Counted from the first letter of the stretch, positions 6,616 to 14,921 are shown. The stretch: DNA of 37,673 nucleotides from Nevskia sp035651715 (GCA_035651715.1 DASRFD010000079.1:1-37673), one strand, 5' to 3'. Numbers and translations: made by a program. Notes: generated from the sequence alone by a model not told the origin.

Positions 6616-8622
6616 ATGAGGTTCCTTTCCGCCCTGCTGTCCGGCCTGTTGCTGGTGTCCGCCGCGCTGTCCGCCGCCGCGCCGGATGCGGACGGCGACC
6701 CCTACGCCGACGCCCGCCGCGATTTCCTCGCCGCCTACGGCCCGGCCAGCGCGCTGCTGCCCGACATTCCGGCGCCGGACAGCGCCGCGCTGCGCGCCTA
6801 TCCGCTGTACCCCTACCTGCAGGCGGCGCGCCTGAAGCGCGACCTGCGCCTGGCGCCGGATGCGGCGGCGGTCGATGCGCGCATCGTCGATTTCCTCAAG
6901 ATCTATGGCGACCAGCCGGTGGGCCGCGGGCTGCGCCGCGCCTGGCTGCCGGAACTGGCGCGGCGCAAGTCCTGGACCCTGTTCTACGCCCAGTACGGCG
7001 ACACCGCCTCTGACCCGGCGCTGCGCTGCGACCTGCTGCAGGCGCGCATCGCCCTGGAGCAGACCAGGGACCTGGCCCCGGCAATCGTCGAGCAGTGGCT
7101 CAGTCCGCGCGACCTCCCGGCCGAGTGCGAGCCGCCGTTCGACTGGCTGCGCGCGCGCAAGCTGCTGCCGGCCTCGCTGGTCGACCAGCGCGCGCGCCTG
7201 GCGCTCGCTGCCGGCAACAGCCGCCTGGCGCAAAGCCTCAGCCGCGGCCTGCCGCCGGACGTGGCGGCGCCGCTGCGGCAGTGGGCGGCGCTGATCGAGC
7301 AGCCGCAGCGGGAGATCGACCGCCTCATCGCCGAGCCCGGGCGCGCGGTGGAGAGCGCCGCGCTGCTCGACGGCTGGCAGCGCCTGGCCAAGTCCGATCC
7401 GGACGCGGCCCTGCAGCGGCTGCAGCCGCTGCTCGAGGCGCGCAAGCTCGACGCCGCCGCAGCCAGTCCTTACCAGCGCGCACTGGCGCTGGGCCTGGCC
7501 TGGAGCCGGCGCCCCGAGGCGCTGGCGTACTTCACCCGCGTCGCCCCCGCCGACCTCGACGACCGCACCGCCGAGTGGCAGGTACGCGCGGCCTTGTGGG
7601 CCGGCGACTGGCCGCGCGCGGCGCAGGCCCTGGCGGCGCTGCCCGACAACCTGCGCAGCCTCGCGCGCTGGCGCTACTGGAGCGCGCGCGTCACCGAGCT
7701 GCAGGGCGACACCGCCGGCGCCCGGGCCGCCTACACCCAGGTCGCCGCCGCCGACAACTACTACGCGGCGCTGGCCGCCGCGCGCCTGGGCCAGCCGTAC
7801 GCGCCGCATTCGCAGGCGGTGGCGATCAACAACGCCGCGGCGGCGCAGATCGCGCAGAAGCCGGCCTTCGTCCGCGCCCACGAGCTGTTCCTGTGCCAGC
7901 TCAAGCCGCTGGCGGGGGCCGAGTGGCAGGCCGGGCTCGACGCCCTGGACCCGCCGGCGCGCACCCAGGCCGCCGCGCTGGCGCTGCGCTGGGGCTGGTA
8001 TGCGCAGGGCATCGCCAGCGCCAGCAAGCAGGGCGTGTTCGACGACTACGAGCTGCTCTACCCGCGGCCGTACGACGCGCCGGTGCATGCCGCCATGGCC
8101 CTGACCGGGCTGCCGGAGGACCTGATCTACGCCATCCTGCGCCAGGAAAGCCTGTACGACAGCGAGGCCACCTCCCGCGCCGGCGCGCTCGGCCTGCTGC
8201 AGCTGATGCCGGACACGGCGCAGCGCGTGGCGCGCCGCTGGCAGCGCCCGCCGCCGCCGCGCGAGCAGCTGTTCGACCCGGCGGTGAACGTGCAGCTCGG
8301 CAGCGCCGAGCTGCACGACCTGATCGAGCAGTTCGGCGGCCAGGTGCCGGTGGCCATCGCCGCCTACAATGCCGGTCCCAACGCGGCCGCGCGCTGGCTG
8401 CCCGACGCGCCGCGCGACGCCGCGGTGTGGATCGAGAACATCCCCTACAACGAGACGCGCGACTACGTGCAGCGCGTGCTGTGGCACAGCGTGGTGTTCG
8501 GCTGGCGCCGCAGCGGCGAGCCGCAGAAGCTCGACGCCTGGCTCGGCCAGGTCAGCGTGCCGCCGCCGGCGCCGGCGGCGGAGGATACGCAGGCGCCGCC
8601 CCAGGCGGAGCAGCCCAAATGA
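6616..8622 (+). CDS. slt: Soluble lytic murein transglycosylase
   Basis: A 668-residue periplasmic enzyme with a signal peptide (MRFLSALLSGLLLVSAALSA). Residues about 30-440 are the Ala-rich superhelical U and L domains typical of Slt70, and residues 495-640 form the lysozyme-like catalytic domain. The catalytic acid is Glu511 in AILRQESLYDSEATS; GALGLLQLMPDTA and VAIAAYNAGPNAA follow, as expected. The enzyme cleaves the MurNAc-GlcNAc bond of peptidoglycan to leave 1,6-anhydroMurNAc, aiding wall turnover. Length matches the family (about 640 residues) with a Pro/Ala-rich tail extension. The ATG is preceded by an A/G-rich stretch (AAAGAAGAG) that is rather far upstream; repeat copy A lies in the leader. 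Confidence 0.96.
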   Translation: MRFLSALLSGLLLVSAALSAAAPDADGDPYADARRDFLAAYGPASALLPDIPAPDSAALRAYPLYPYLQAARLKRDLRLAPDAAAVDARIVDFLKIYGDQPVGRGLRRAWLPELARRKSWTLFYAQYGDTASDPALRCDLLQARIALEQTRDLAPAIVEQWLSPRDLPAECEPPFDWLRARKLLPASLVDQRARLALAAGNSRLAQSLSRGLPPDVAAPLRQWAALIEQPQREIDRLIAEPGRAVESAALLDGWQRLAKSDPDAALQRLQPLLEARKLDAAAASPYQRALALGLAWSRRPEALAYFTRVAPADLDDRTAEWQVRAALWAGDWPRAAQALAALPDNLRSLARWRYWSARVTELQGDTAGARAAYTQVAAADNYYAALAAARLGQPYAPHSQAVAINNAAAAQIAQKPAFVRAHELFLCQLKPLAGAEWQAGLDALDPPARTQAAALALRWGWYAQGIASASKQGVFDDYELLYPRPYDAPVHAAMALTGLPEDLIYAILRQESLYDSEATSRAGALGLLQLMPDTAQRVARRWQRPPPPREQLFDPAVNVQLGSAELHDLIEQFGGQVPVAIAAYNAGPNAAARWLPDAPRDAAVWIENIPYNETRDYVQRVLWHSVVFGWRRSGEPQKLDAWLGQVSVPPPAPAAEDTQAPPQAEQPK

Positions 8623-8716
8623 GCCGCAGTGGCGACGGCCGCCACGGTCCCGTTCTCCTTGCTCCCCGGCCGGCCGTGGCACCAATGTCCGGCTGCTTCA
8701 GCGCAGGCGCCGCTTC

Positions 8717-9961
8717 ATGAAGGCCTTCCTCGTCGGCGGCGCGGTGCGCGACGAGCTGCTCGGCCTGCCGGTCAAGGAGCGCGACTGGGTGGTGACCGGC
8801 GCCACGCCGGAGGACATGAGCGCGGCCGGCTACCGGCCGGTGGGCCGGGACTTTCCGGTGTTCCTGCACCCGCAGACCAAAGAGGAGTACGCGCTGGCGC
8901 GCACCGAGCGCAAGTCCGGCCGCGGCTACCACGGCTTCACCTTCCACACCGGCGCCGAGGTGACGCTGGAGGAGGACCTGATCCGCCGCGACCTCAGCAT
9001 CAACGCCATGGCGCGCGACCAGGACGGGCGCCTGATCGATCCCTACGGCGGCCAGCGCGACCTCGAGGCGCGCCTGCTGCGCCACGTCTCGCCGGCCTTC
9101 GGCGAGGACCCGGTGCGCATCCTGCGCGTGGCGCGCTTCGCCGCGCGCTATGCGCCGCTGGGCTTCACCGTGGCGGGCGAGACGATGGCGCTGATGCGGC
9201 AGATGGTCGGGCAGGGCGAGGCCGACGCGCTGGTGCCGGAACGGGTGTGGAAGGAAACCGAGCGCGCCCTCGGCGGCGACGGCCGCGCCATCGACGGCTA
9301 CCGTCCGGGGATCTACTTCGAAGTGCTGCACGGCTGCGGGGCGCTGGCGCGGGTGATGCCGGAACTGGCGGCCCTGTCCGGCGTGCCGCAGCGTGCCGAT
9401 TACCACCCGGAGGTGGATACGCTGGTGCACACGCTGATGAGCGTCGATGTGGCGGCGCGCCAGGGCTTCCCGCTGCCGGTGCGCGTCGCCGCGCTGCTGC
9501 ACGACCTGGGCAAGGCGGCGACGCCGCAGGAGGAATGGCCCAGCCACCGCCAGCACGAGTCGCGCGGCCTGCCGCTGGTGGAGCAGTTCTGCGCCCGCCT
9601 GCGCGTGCCCAACGCCCAGCGCGACCTGGCGCTGGCGGTGACGCGCGACCATCTCAACGTGCATCGCGCGCGCGAGCTGCGCCCGGCGACCCTGCTCGAC
9701 CTGCTGGAGCGCTTCGGCGCGTTCAAGCGCGGCGAGTTCTTCGACCAGGCCCTGGACGCCTGCCTGTGCGACGCGCGCGGCCGGCTTGGCCAGGAGCACT
9801 GCGAATATCCGCAGGTGGCCTGGCTGCGCCGCCTGCGCCAGCTGGCCGCGGCGGTCCAGGCCGGCGAGGTGGTGCGCGACGGTTTCGAGGGCGTGGCGGT
9901 CGGCGAGGAGCTGCGCCGCCGCCGCCTCGAGCGGCTGGCGCAGGCCTGCGCGGCCGGCTGA
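8717..9961 (+). CDS. cca: Multifunctional CCA tRNA nucleotidyltransferase
   Basis: A 414-residue class II tRNA nucleotidyltransferase that adds or repairs the 3' CCA of tRNAs. The N-terminal catalytic head shows FLVGGAVRDELLGLP (GGxVRD), KERDWVV (the acidic metal-binding segment), and RRDLSINAMA. PVRILRVARFAARYA marks the neck. A C-terminal HD domain is present (VAALLHDLGKAATP, about residues 255-268). This HD domain with phosphohydrolase activity is what makes gammaproteobacterial Cca multifunctional. The length matches the E. coli enzyme (412). It begins 94 nt after slt. Confidence 0.97.
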   Translation: MKAFLVGGAVRDELLGLPVKERDWVVTGATPEDMSAAGYRPVGRDFPVFLHPQTKEEYALARTERKSGRGYHGFTFHTGAEVTLEEDLIRRDLSINAMARDQDGRLIDPYGGQRDLEARLLRHVSPAFGEDPVRILRVARFAARYAPLGFTVAGETMALMRQMVGQGEADALVPERVWKETERALGGDGRAIDGYRPGIYFEVLHGCGALARVMPELAALSGVPQRADYHPEVDTLVHTLMSVDVAARQGFPLPVRVAALLHDLGKAATPQEEWPSHRQHESRGLPLVEQFCARLRVPNAQRDLALAVTRDHLNVHRARELRPATLLDLLERFGAFKRGEFFDQALDACLCDARGRLGQEHCEYPQVAWLRRLRQLAAAVQAGEVVRDGFEGVAVGEELRRRRLERLAQACAAG

Positions 9962-9983
9962 GCCGCCGCGCCGGGCGAGAGCG

Positions 9984-10394
9984 ATGAAGCGGCTCGGGCT
10001 GATCCTGCTCTCCGCCTGCGCCGCGGCCGGCTGCGCCGCCACCGCGGCGCCGTCCTGTCCTGGCGGCGCGCAGGCCGCGCTGCTGGACCAGCTGTACTTC
10101 GGCAGCGCCCGCCCGCATGGGCCGGACGTCACCGCGCAGGAGTGGGACGCGTTCGTGCGCGACGAGATCGCGCCGCGCTTCCCGCAGGGCTTTACCGTCC
10201 TCGAAGCGCAAGGCCAGTGGCGCAACGCCGACGGCAGCGTCGCGCGCGAGCGCAGCCACGTGCTGCAAGTGGCGCATCCGGCGGACCCGGCCGGGGCGCG
10301 CGCCGTGGACGAGATCGCCGCGCGCTACAAGGCGCGCTTCGACCAGGAGGCGGTGCTGCGGCTCGCCACGCCGTCCTGCATGGCGCTGCGCTAG
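9984..10394 (+). CDS. DUF3574 domain lipoprotein
   Basis: A 136-residue small lipoprotein. The N-terminus MKRLGLILLSACAAAGCAAT has a signal peptide ending in a lipobox-like AAGC, so Cys17 is the likely lipid-modified residue. The mature part reads QLYFGSARP, then EWDAFVRDEIAPRFPQGFT and EAQGQWRNADGSVARERSH. These segments fit the DUF3574 family. No function is known for the family. It follows cca by 22 nt and probably shares its transcript. Confidence 0.8.
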   Translation: MKRLGLILLSACAAAGCAATAAPSCPGGAQAALLDQLYFGSARPHGPDVTAQEWDAFVRDEIAPRFPQGFTVLEAQGQWRNADGSVARERSHVLQVAHPADPAGARAVDEIAARYKARFDQEAVLRLATPSCMALR

Positions 10395-10528
10395 GCGGTG
10401 CGCTGGCGGGCCGGCCGCGGCGGCACGCCGCCGCGCCGGCGGCGCCGCAGTGAACCGGCCCTCAGCTTTGGCTCCGCCGGTCGCTTGCGGACGGCCGCCC
10501 GGCGGCCGTCTCCGGGCCGCGCCGCGAA

Positions 10529-10548
10529 CCTGTACCAACCTGTACGCA
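10529..10548 (+). repeat. Short tandem repeat AACCTGTAC
   Basis: AACCTGTACC is followed directly by AACCTGTACG in the gap between the DUF3574 gene and the small membrane-protein gene. It is only two units, of unknown meaning. The rest of this 208-nt gap is GC-only hairpin-forming sequence without a recognised gene. Confidence 0.4.
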
Positions 10549-10602
10549 GAGCCGCGGCGCCCGCTGGGGGGTCGACGCACGGCCGGACAGGGACGAGTCG
10601 CC

Positions 10603-10854
10603 ATGGCACTGGATTCGATCGGCTTCGGGGACCTGCTGCGCTTGTGGATCGGCGGCCTGCTGCTGGCGGTGGTGCTCCTGGGTCAAGCGCGCAAGTTCGG
10701 GCGGCCACGCCCCGTGCTGATCCTGGCGCTGCTGCCGGCGCTGTCGTGGCTGCCGGCATCGCTGCCGCAGCTGGTGCAGCGCTGCCAGGCCGTGCTGCTC
10801 GCCACTCCGCCCGGCCTGTTCATCGAGCGCACCTTCAACCTGCCGCTGTCCTAG
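10603..10854 (+). CDS. Small membrane protein, 83 aa, hypothetical
   Basis: An 83-residue frame with two hydrophobic stretches (about residues 9-27, LLRLWIGGLLLAVVLLGQA, and 34-50, PVLILALLPALSWLP) separated by a short basic loop (RKFGRPR). It ends in an amphipathic tail. GGGACGAG lies 7-14 bases before the ATG and can serve as a ribosome-binding site. No family is recognised. It converges on uppP. It could be chance coding in GC-rich DNA, but the hydrophobic pattern and ribosome-binding site favour a real small gene. Confidence 0.5.
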   Translation: MALDSIGFGDLLRLWIGGLLLAVVLLGQARKFGRPRPVLILALLPALSWLPASLPQLVQRCQAVLLATPPGLFIERTFNLPLS

Positions 10855-10878
10855 CTTCCCGGCCGCGGCCGGGGCCCG

Positions 10879-11670
10879 CTATGCCGGCACCAGCACCAGC
10901 AGCGCCGCCCCCAGCACGATGCGGTAGACCGCGAAAACGGTGAAGCGGTGGCTGCGGATGTAGCCGAGCAGCCACTTCACCGCGATGAAGGCGGTGATGG
11001 TGGAGACGACGAAGGCCACGCCCAGCGCGCCCCAGTTTTCGCCGCCGGCGCCGCCGTGCTTGAGCGCCTTCAGCAGCTCGTAGCCGCTGGCGGCGAACAT
11101 GGTCGGGATGCCGACCAGGAAGGCGAACTCGGTGGCGGCGGCGCGGTTGCTGGTGCCGGCCAGCATGGCGACGAAGATGGTCGCGGCCGAGCGCGAGGTG
11201 CCGGGGAACACGCCGGCGACGATCTGCGCCAGGCCCACGGCGATGGCCACGGTCCAGGTGATCTGCGAGGCGTCCGGCTTCTTCGCCGCCAGCCATTCCG
11301 CTGCCATCATCCAGAAGCCGCCGATCAGCAGGGCCCAGGCGATCGGCCCGATCGCCTCCGGCAGCTTGAAGCCGAGCTTGGTCACGATCAGCCCCAGCAC
11401 CGCGGTGATGAGGAAGGCCGCGGCCAGCTTCAGCGCGTAGTCGCGGTTCTCCGGCCGGGCGAAACCCCGGGTCAGCTCCCACAGGCGCTTGCGGTAGATC
11501 GCCACCACGGCGAGGATCGCACCGGCCTGGATCACCACGTTGAACACCTCGCTGCGCTCGCCCAGGCCGAAATGCTCGGCGATGATGAGGTGGCCGGTGC
11601 TGGAGATGGGCAGGAACTCGGTGACGCCTTCGATCAGGCCGAGCAGGATGACTTGCAGCAGGTCGCTCAC
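10879..11670 (-). CDS. uppP: Undecaprenyl-diphosphate phosphatase
   Basis: A 263-residue polytopic membrane enzyme (BacA family) that converts undecaprenyl diphosphate to the monophosphate, recycling the lipid carrier of cell-wall synthesis and giving bacitracin tolerance. The two catalytic motifs are intact: EGVTEFLPISSTGH at residues 14-27 and the later GTSRSAAT motif. Eight hydrophobic segments are visible. The GTG start at 11670 gives the usual N-terminus VSDLLQVILLGLIEG and length; further in-frame codons upstream lack a start with a ribosome-binding site. It is divergent from the pteridine reductase gene with an 82-nt gap that must hold both promoters. Confidence 0.95.
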   Translation of the reverse strand: MSDLLQVILLGLIEGVTEFLPISSTGHLIIAEHFGLGERSEVFNVVIQAGAILAVVAIYRKRLWELTRGFARPENRDYALKLAAAFLITAVLGLIVTKLGFKLPEAIGPIAWALLIGGFWMMAAEWLAAKKPDASQITWTVAIAVGLAQIVAGVFPGTSRSAATIFVAMLAGTSNRAAATEFAFLVGIPTMFAASGYELLKALKHGGAGGENWGALGVAFVVSTITAFIAVKWLLGYIRSHRFTVFAVYRIVLGAALLVLVPA

Positions 11671-11742
11671 GGGCAGGTCCGTAAAATAGGTTTCGAGGGA
11701 AGCGCCCCTGAGGCGCGCCGGCACAGGCCAGAAATAGGATAT

Positions 11743-11748
11743 AGGAGG
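11743..11748 (+). promoter_or_regulatory. Consensus ribosome-binding site of the pteridine reductase gene
   Basis: AGGAGG lies four bases before the ATG at 11753. It is the only full consensus Shine-Dalgarno sequence noted in the window, and it fixes the start. Confidence 0.8.
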
Positions 11749-11752
11749 CGTC

Positions 11753-12511
11753 ATGGATTTGCGCGCGGGCGGGGCGTTGGCGGGCACGGCCCTGGTCACC
11801 GGAGGCGGGCGCCGCGTCGGCGCCGCCATCGTGCGGGCCCTGCATCGGGCCGGCCGGAACGTGGCGATCCACTGCCATGCCTCGGTCGACGCGGCCGAGG
11901 AGCTGGCGGCGGAGCTGAACGCCGCGCGCCGCAAATCGGCGGTGGTGCTGCGCGCCGACCTGCTCTCCGCCAAGGCGCTGCAGCGGCTGGCGCAGCGCGC
12001 GCAGGCCGCCTGGGGCCGGCTCGACCTGCTGGTCAACAACGCCTCGACCTACTACGAGACGCCGCTGGGCACGATCACCGAACAGGCCTTCGAGGACCTG
12101 ATCGGCACCAACCTCAAGGCGCCGCTGCTGCTGTCCCAGGCCTGCGCCCCGGCGCTGCGCGCCGCGCGCGGCGCCATCGTCAACGTCAGCGATCTCTACG
12201 CCAGCCGGCCGCTGCGCGGCCGCGCGCCCTACTGCGCCGCCAAGGCCGGGCTGGAGGCGGCGACGCGGGTGCTGGCGCTGGAGCTGGCGCCGGACGTGCG
12301 GGTCAACGCAGTGGCGCCCAGCGGCATCCTCTGGCCCAGCGACGGCAGCGTCGACAAGGCCGGCCAGCGCCGCCACCTGGAGCGGGTGCCGCTGCGCCGG
12401 CTCGGCGGGGCCGAGTCGATTGCCGAGGCGGTGGTGTATCTGGCCAGCCCGGGCGCGGCATTTATCACCGGCACGACGCTGGCGGTGGATGGAGGGGAAG
12501 GCTTGCTCTAG
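11753..12511 (+). CDS. Pteridine reductase (short-chain dehydrogenase, PTR1/FolM-like)
   Basis: A 252-residue short-chain dehydrogenase/reductase. The NADPH-binding motif is TGGGRRVG (residues 16-23), with the Arg typical of pteridine reductases instead of the usual Gly-rich SDR turn. NNAS is at 95-98. The catalytic Tyr160 and Lys164 are in YCAAK. Asp147 (SDLY) replaces the usual Ser, as in PTR1. NLKAPLLLSQ and VAPSGILWP are also typical of this group. PTR1/FolM enzymes reduce dihydrobiopterin or dihydromonapterin, and some dihydrofolate. FolB-like genes are nearby, which fits a pterin role. The exact substrate is not certain. Confidence 0.88.
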   Translation: MDLRAGGALAGTALVTGGGRRVGAAIVRALHRAGRNVAIHCHASVDAAEELAAELNAARRKSAVVLRADLLSAKALQRLAQRAQAAWGRLDLLVNNASTYYETPLGTITEQAFEDLIGTNLKAPLLLSQACAPALRAARGAIVNVSDLYASRPLRGRAPYCAAKAGLEAATRVLALELAPDVRVNAVAPSGILWPSDGSVDKAGQRRHLERVPLRRLGGAESIAEAVVYLASPGAAFITGTTLAVDGGEGLL

Positions 12512-12536
12512 CGCGTTGGCCCAAGGCGTAACCCCG

Positions 12537-12557
12537 GGCCGCGCCGGCGGCGCGGCC
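12537..12557. terminator. Possible bidirectional hairpin between convergent genes
   Basis: A 9-bp GC-only stem (GGCCGCGCC / GGCGCGGCC, loop GGC) sits between the convergent pteridine reductase and AIM24 genes. It has no T-run on either strand, so termination would be inefficient or Rho-aided. Confidence 0.35.
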
Positions 12558-12597
12558 TCTCCGACAACGATGGCGGGCGCCCTTGCGGCCGCAGCGC

Positions 12598-13362
12598 CTA
12601 CCGTCCGCTGAAGATTCCCTTCAGCACCGCGCCGGCGATGCCGCCGGCAACGCCGGTTTCGGTGTTCTGCACCGCATCGCCCGCCAGGTAGGGCGCGAGG
12701 GCGTGCGCCAGGTTGGGCACGGTGAGGGTCTGCAGCCAGACCTTGCCGGGGCCGGTGAGGCGCGCCACGAACAGCCCGTCGCCGCCGAACAGCGCGTTGG
12801 CGAAGCCACGCATCAGGGTGACGTCGAAAGTGACGCTGTCCTGGAACATGCCGATGTGGCCGGGATGCACCCGCAGGGTTTCGCCCGGCGCCAGCTCGTA
12901 GGTCACCACCTCGCCGCCCAGCTCGACCCAGGCGGTGCAGGGCCCGGACAGGCGCTGCAGCAGGAAGCCGTCGCCGCCGAAGATGCCGGCGCCCAGCGAG
13001 CGCTGGAAGCCGGTCGACAGCTGCAGGCCCTCGGTGCCGCAGAGAAAGCCGTGGCGGTGGATCAGGTAGGAGTGCCCGGCCGGCACGTCCACCTGCATGA
13101 TCGAGCCGGGCACCTTGGCGGCGAAGGCCACCACGCCGCGCCCGGCCGGCGCCGAGTATTCGGTCATGAACAGGCCGCCGCCGGAAAAGGCGCGGCCCAG
13201 CGCTCCCCAGATGCTCCTGGCCCCGGCGGCGTAGGCGGTGGTGCGCATCTGCACGCTGTCGCTCATCCAGGAGAATTCGCCCGGTTCGGCGACGATGCGG
13301 TCGCCGCCTTCAAGGCCGATCTCCAGGACCGGCATGGTGGTGCCGCGGATCTGCGTTTTCAT
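12598..13362 (-). CDS. TIGR00266/AIM24 family protein
   Basis: A 254-residue protein of the AIM24 family (TIGR00266). Visible family features are the N-terminal MKTQIRGTTMPVLEIGLEGGDRI and EPGEFSWMSDSVQM, repeated Gly-rich beta segments (FGGDGFLLQRLSGPCTAWVE, FGGDGLFVARLTGPGKVWLQ), and the end AGGIAGAVLKGIF. The two near-identical GGDG blocks show an internal duplication of the beta-prism-like fold. In yeast, AIM24 is a mitochondrial inner-membrane protein; the bacterial role is unknown. The start overlaps the stop of the folB-like gene by 4 nt, making it the last gene of a three-gene operon. Confidence 0.88.
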   Translation of the reverse strand: MKTQIRGTTMPVLEIGLEGGDRIVAEPGEFSWMSDSVQMRTTAYAAGARSIWGALGRAFSGGGLFMTEYSAPAGRGVVAFAAKVPGSIMQVDVPAGHSYLIHRHGFLCGTEGLQLSTGFQRSLGAGIFGGDGFLLQRLSGPCTAWVELGGEVVTYELAPGETLRVHPGHIGMFQDSVTFDVTLMRGFANALFGGDGLFVARLTGPGKVWLQTLTVPNLAHALAPYLAGDAVQNTETGVAGGIAGAVLKGIFSGR

Positions 13363-13847
13363 GCGGTGCCTCCGGTGCGAAGCGACTTGCGCTTTGATGC
13401 GGTTTTGCGCGCCGCGGATTTCTTTTTCGCCGCCGGCGGCAGCGCAGCCGACGGCCGTGTGCGCCGGCGGAACATCTCCACTCCGGCGCCGCGCGTCTCG
13501 TTGAAGATGTCGGGCTTGAGCAGGGACACGCGGACCGCATCGACCCGCTCATCCTCGAAGCTGAACTCGATCAGCTCCGCCGCCAGGGTCTCCAGCAGCG
13601 GCGTGTGCGGCCGGCTCTCCCAGCCGCGCAGGTAATTGCGCACGCGGTCGTAGTCGATCACCTCGTACAGCCCGGCGGGGCGGCGCGGCGGATCGAGCAT
13701 GTACAGGTCCACGTCCACCCACAGCCGGGTCGGCTTCTCCGGGTGCAGCTCCCAGGGATGCAGGCCGACGTGCACCTCGACCTCGACGCGGCGCAGGCGC
13801 GCGCAGAGATAGTCGTCCTGCGGCAGGGTTTGGCGCGGCTCGTTCAT
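13359..13847 (-). CDS. FolB/FolX-like dihydroneopterin aldolase-family protein with basic tail
   Basis: A 162-residue protein with one FolB-type tunnelling fold. The segments VEVEVHVGLHPWELHPEKPTR and VDVDLYMLDPP form the first strands, and LLETLAAELIEF and RVSLLKPDIFNETRGAGVEM the last. The residues matching the aldolase catalytic pair are Glu33 (PWELH) and Lys111 (LLKPD). After residue 128, an unusual 34-residue tail rich in Lys/Arg/Ala (KKKSAARKTASKRK) is added. It could be dihydroneopterin aldolase, the FolX epimerase, or a related enzyme; a second, more typical FolB is at 31733. The start and stop overlap their operon neighbours by 4 nt on both sides. Nearness to a pteridine reductase supports a pterin substrate. 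Confidence 0.75.
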   Translation of the reverse strand: MNEPRQTLPQDDYLCARLRRVEVEVHVGLHPWELHPEKPTRLWVDVDLYMLDPPRRPAGLYEVIDYDRVRNYLRGWESRPHTPLLETLAAELIEFSFEDERVDAVRVSLLKPDIFNETRGAGVEMFRRRTRPSAALPPAAKKKSAARKTASKRKSLRTGGTA

Positions 13848-14635
13848 GATGCGGTCCCCGTTGTCAGTGCCACTTCCAGGCGTGCGTCGCCCAGCGGTTT
13901 CTTGCCGGGCCCGAAGCTGCGTTCGAACAGCAGGGTGCGGCCGTCGCGGCGGATCAGCACGACGCTGCTGGCGCGGGTGCCGTAGCGCTCGCCGCGGATG
14001 AAGGCCGGCGCCAGCAGCCGCTCCATCTCCAGGCCGACGCCGGTCTGCGGCAGCTCCGCGTCCGCCGCCAGCTGCTCGTCGGCCAGCGCCTCCAGCAGCG
14101 GCGCCAGTTCCGGCCAGGCCGCGCCGCGCTGCGCGCGCAGCCATTCGCCGAGCACGGCGCTGAGGCGCCGCGTCTTCGGCCACGGCGCATCGAACGGGCC
14201 GTTGGAGATGCCGTGCACGCCGGGCGCGATGCGGCGCCGCGGCGGGGCGAAACGGTTGCTGGCATGGACCAGCTCGCGACCGTCCCACAGCAGGCTGTTA
14301 TGCGGGCCGTAGGCGTCGCCGGCGGCGCAGATGCGCGCGGCGTAATCGGCGGCGCTGTCCCGCCCGGCGACGAAGTCCTTCACCAGCTCGCCGCGCGAGC
14401 GCGGCGCCGGCGCCAGGTGCGGCTCGCGCACATTGGTCACCGCGGCGAGACGCCCGCCGCGGTGCAGCGCCAGCCAGCCGCCGCCCTCGCGCAGGTCGCG
14501 GCCGCCGGCGACGCCGGGCAGGTCGTTCCAGCCGCCGAGCGGCGCCGTCGGCCGGCCGTGGAACTCGTCGCGGTTGGCGGCGAGCGCCAGCAGGTAGTCG
14601 GGATGCGCGTCCCAGGCAAAGGCGATCAGGCACAT
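13844..14635 (-). CDS. NRDE family protein (TANGO2 homologue)
   Basis: A 263-residue protein of the NRDE/TANGO2 family. The diagnostic N-terminus MCLIAFAWDAHPDYLLALAA is followed by the NRDEFHGRPTAPLGGW motif (the Asn-Arg-Asp-Glu that names the family), with Cys2 as the likely exposed N-terminal nucleophile of an Ntn-type fold. GGRDLREGGGWLAL and AVTNVREP are further family blocks. Human TANGO2 has been linked to haem and lipid handling; the bacterial function is not established. It is the first gene of the minus-strand operon NRDE-folB-AIM24, with ATGA overlaps. The start is clear because the family always begins MC. Confidence 0.92.
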   Translation of the reverse strand: MCLIAFAWDAHPDYLLALAANRDEFHGRPTAPLGGWNDLPGVAGGRDLREGGGWLALHRGGRLAAVTNVREPHLAPAPRSRGELVKDFVAGRDSAADYAARICAAGDAYGPHNSLLWDGRELVHASNRFAPPRRRIAPGVHGISNGPFDAPWPKTRRLSAVLGEWLRAQRGAAWPELAPLLEALADEQLAADAELPQTGVGLEMERLLAPAFIRGERYGTRASSVVLIRRDGRTLLFERSFGPGKKPLGDARLEVALTTGTAS

Positions 14636-14656
14636 GGGGGCTGTTCGAAAATCTCT

Positions 14657-14830
14657 GACGTATTCCATGCCATGCCGCAGCTTACCTTTTCGCCCCGGGC
14701 GGGGCGCAACACGCGCAGTGCCCGGATTGCACCCGGCGCGCCGCGCGAAGGGCAAGGCCACCCGCCCATCTTCCCGCTCGCGCCTTGCCGGCACAAAATA
14801 AAGCGACGGCGGCGCGGCATGGAATACGTC
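14657..14830. repeat. Inverted-repeat element between NRDE and EcsC genes (174 bp)
   Basis: The ends GACGTATTCCATGCC (14657-14671) and GGCATGGAATACGTC (14816-14830) are perfect 15-bp inverted repeats. Inside is a CGCCCC/GGGGCG hairpin and no convincing gene. It fills most of the 286-nt gap between two divergent genes, so it must lie in or between their promoters. Terminal inverted repeats with no transposase suggest a non-autonomous mobile element. No target duplication was recognised. Confidence 0.6.
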
Positions 14831-14921
14831 GGGGGCGCCAGAACCAGCCCGGCACGGCGGTGTCAGTGTCATGGTCCAGGCGTATGCTGGAACCGCTTTC
14901 CTCCCCCGAATCCGCAAGACG

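Noticed and set aside
6351..6619. Short frames of 67-80 codons on both strands inside repeat copy A
   Set aside because: Their protein sequences repeat in all repeat copies because they translate the inverted arms; they do not represent genes.
6430..10225. Long minus-strand frames of 751 and 557 codons
   Set aside because: They are shadows of slt and cca; the first also runs through repeat copy A. No domain or ribosome-binding site is visible.
10948..12531. A 527-codon plus-strand frame over uppP and the pteridine reductase
   Set aside because: It is antisense to uppP and out of frame with the reductase, with repetitive Gly/Ala/Arg content. Both real genes have full motif sets.
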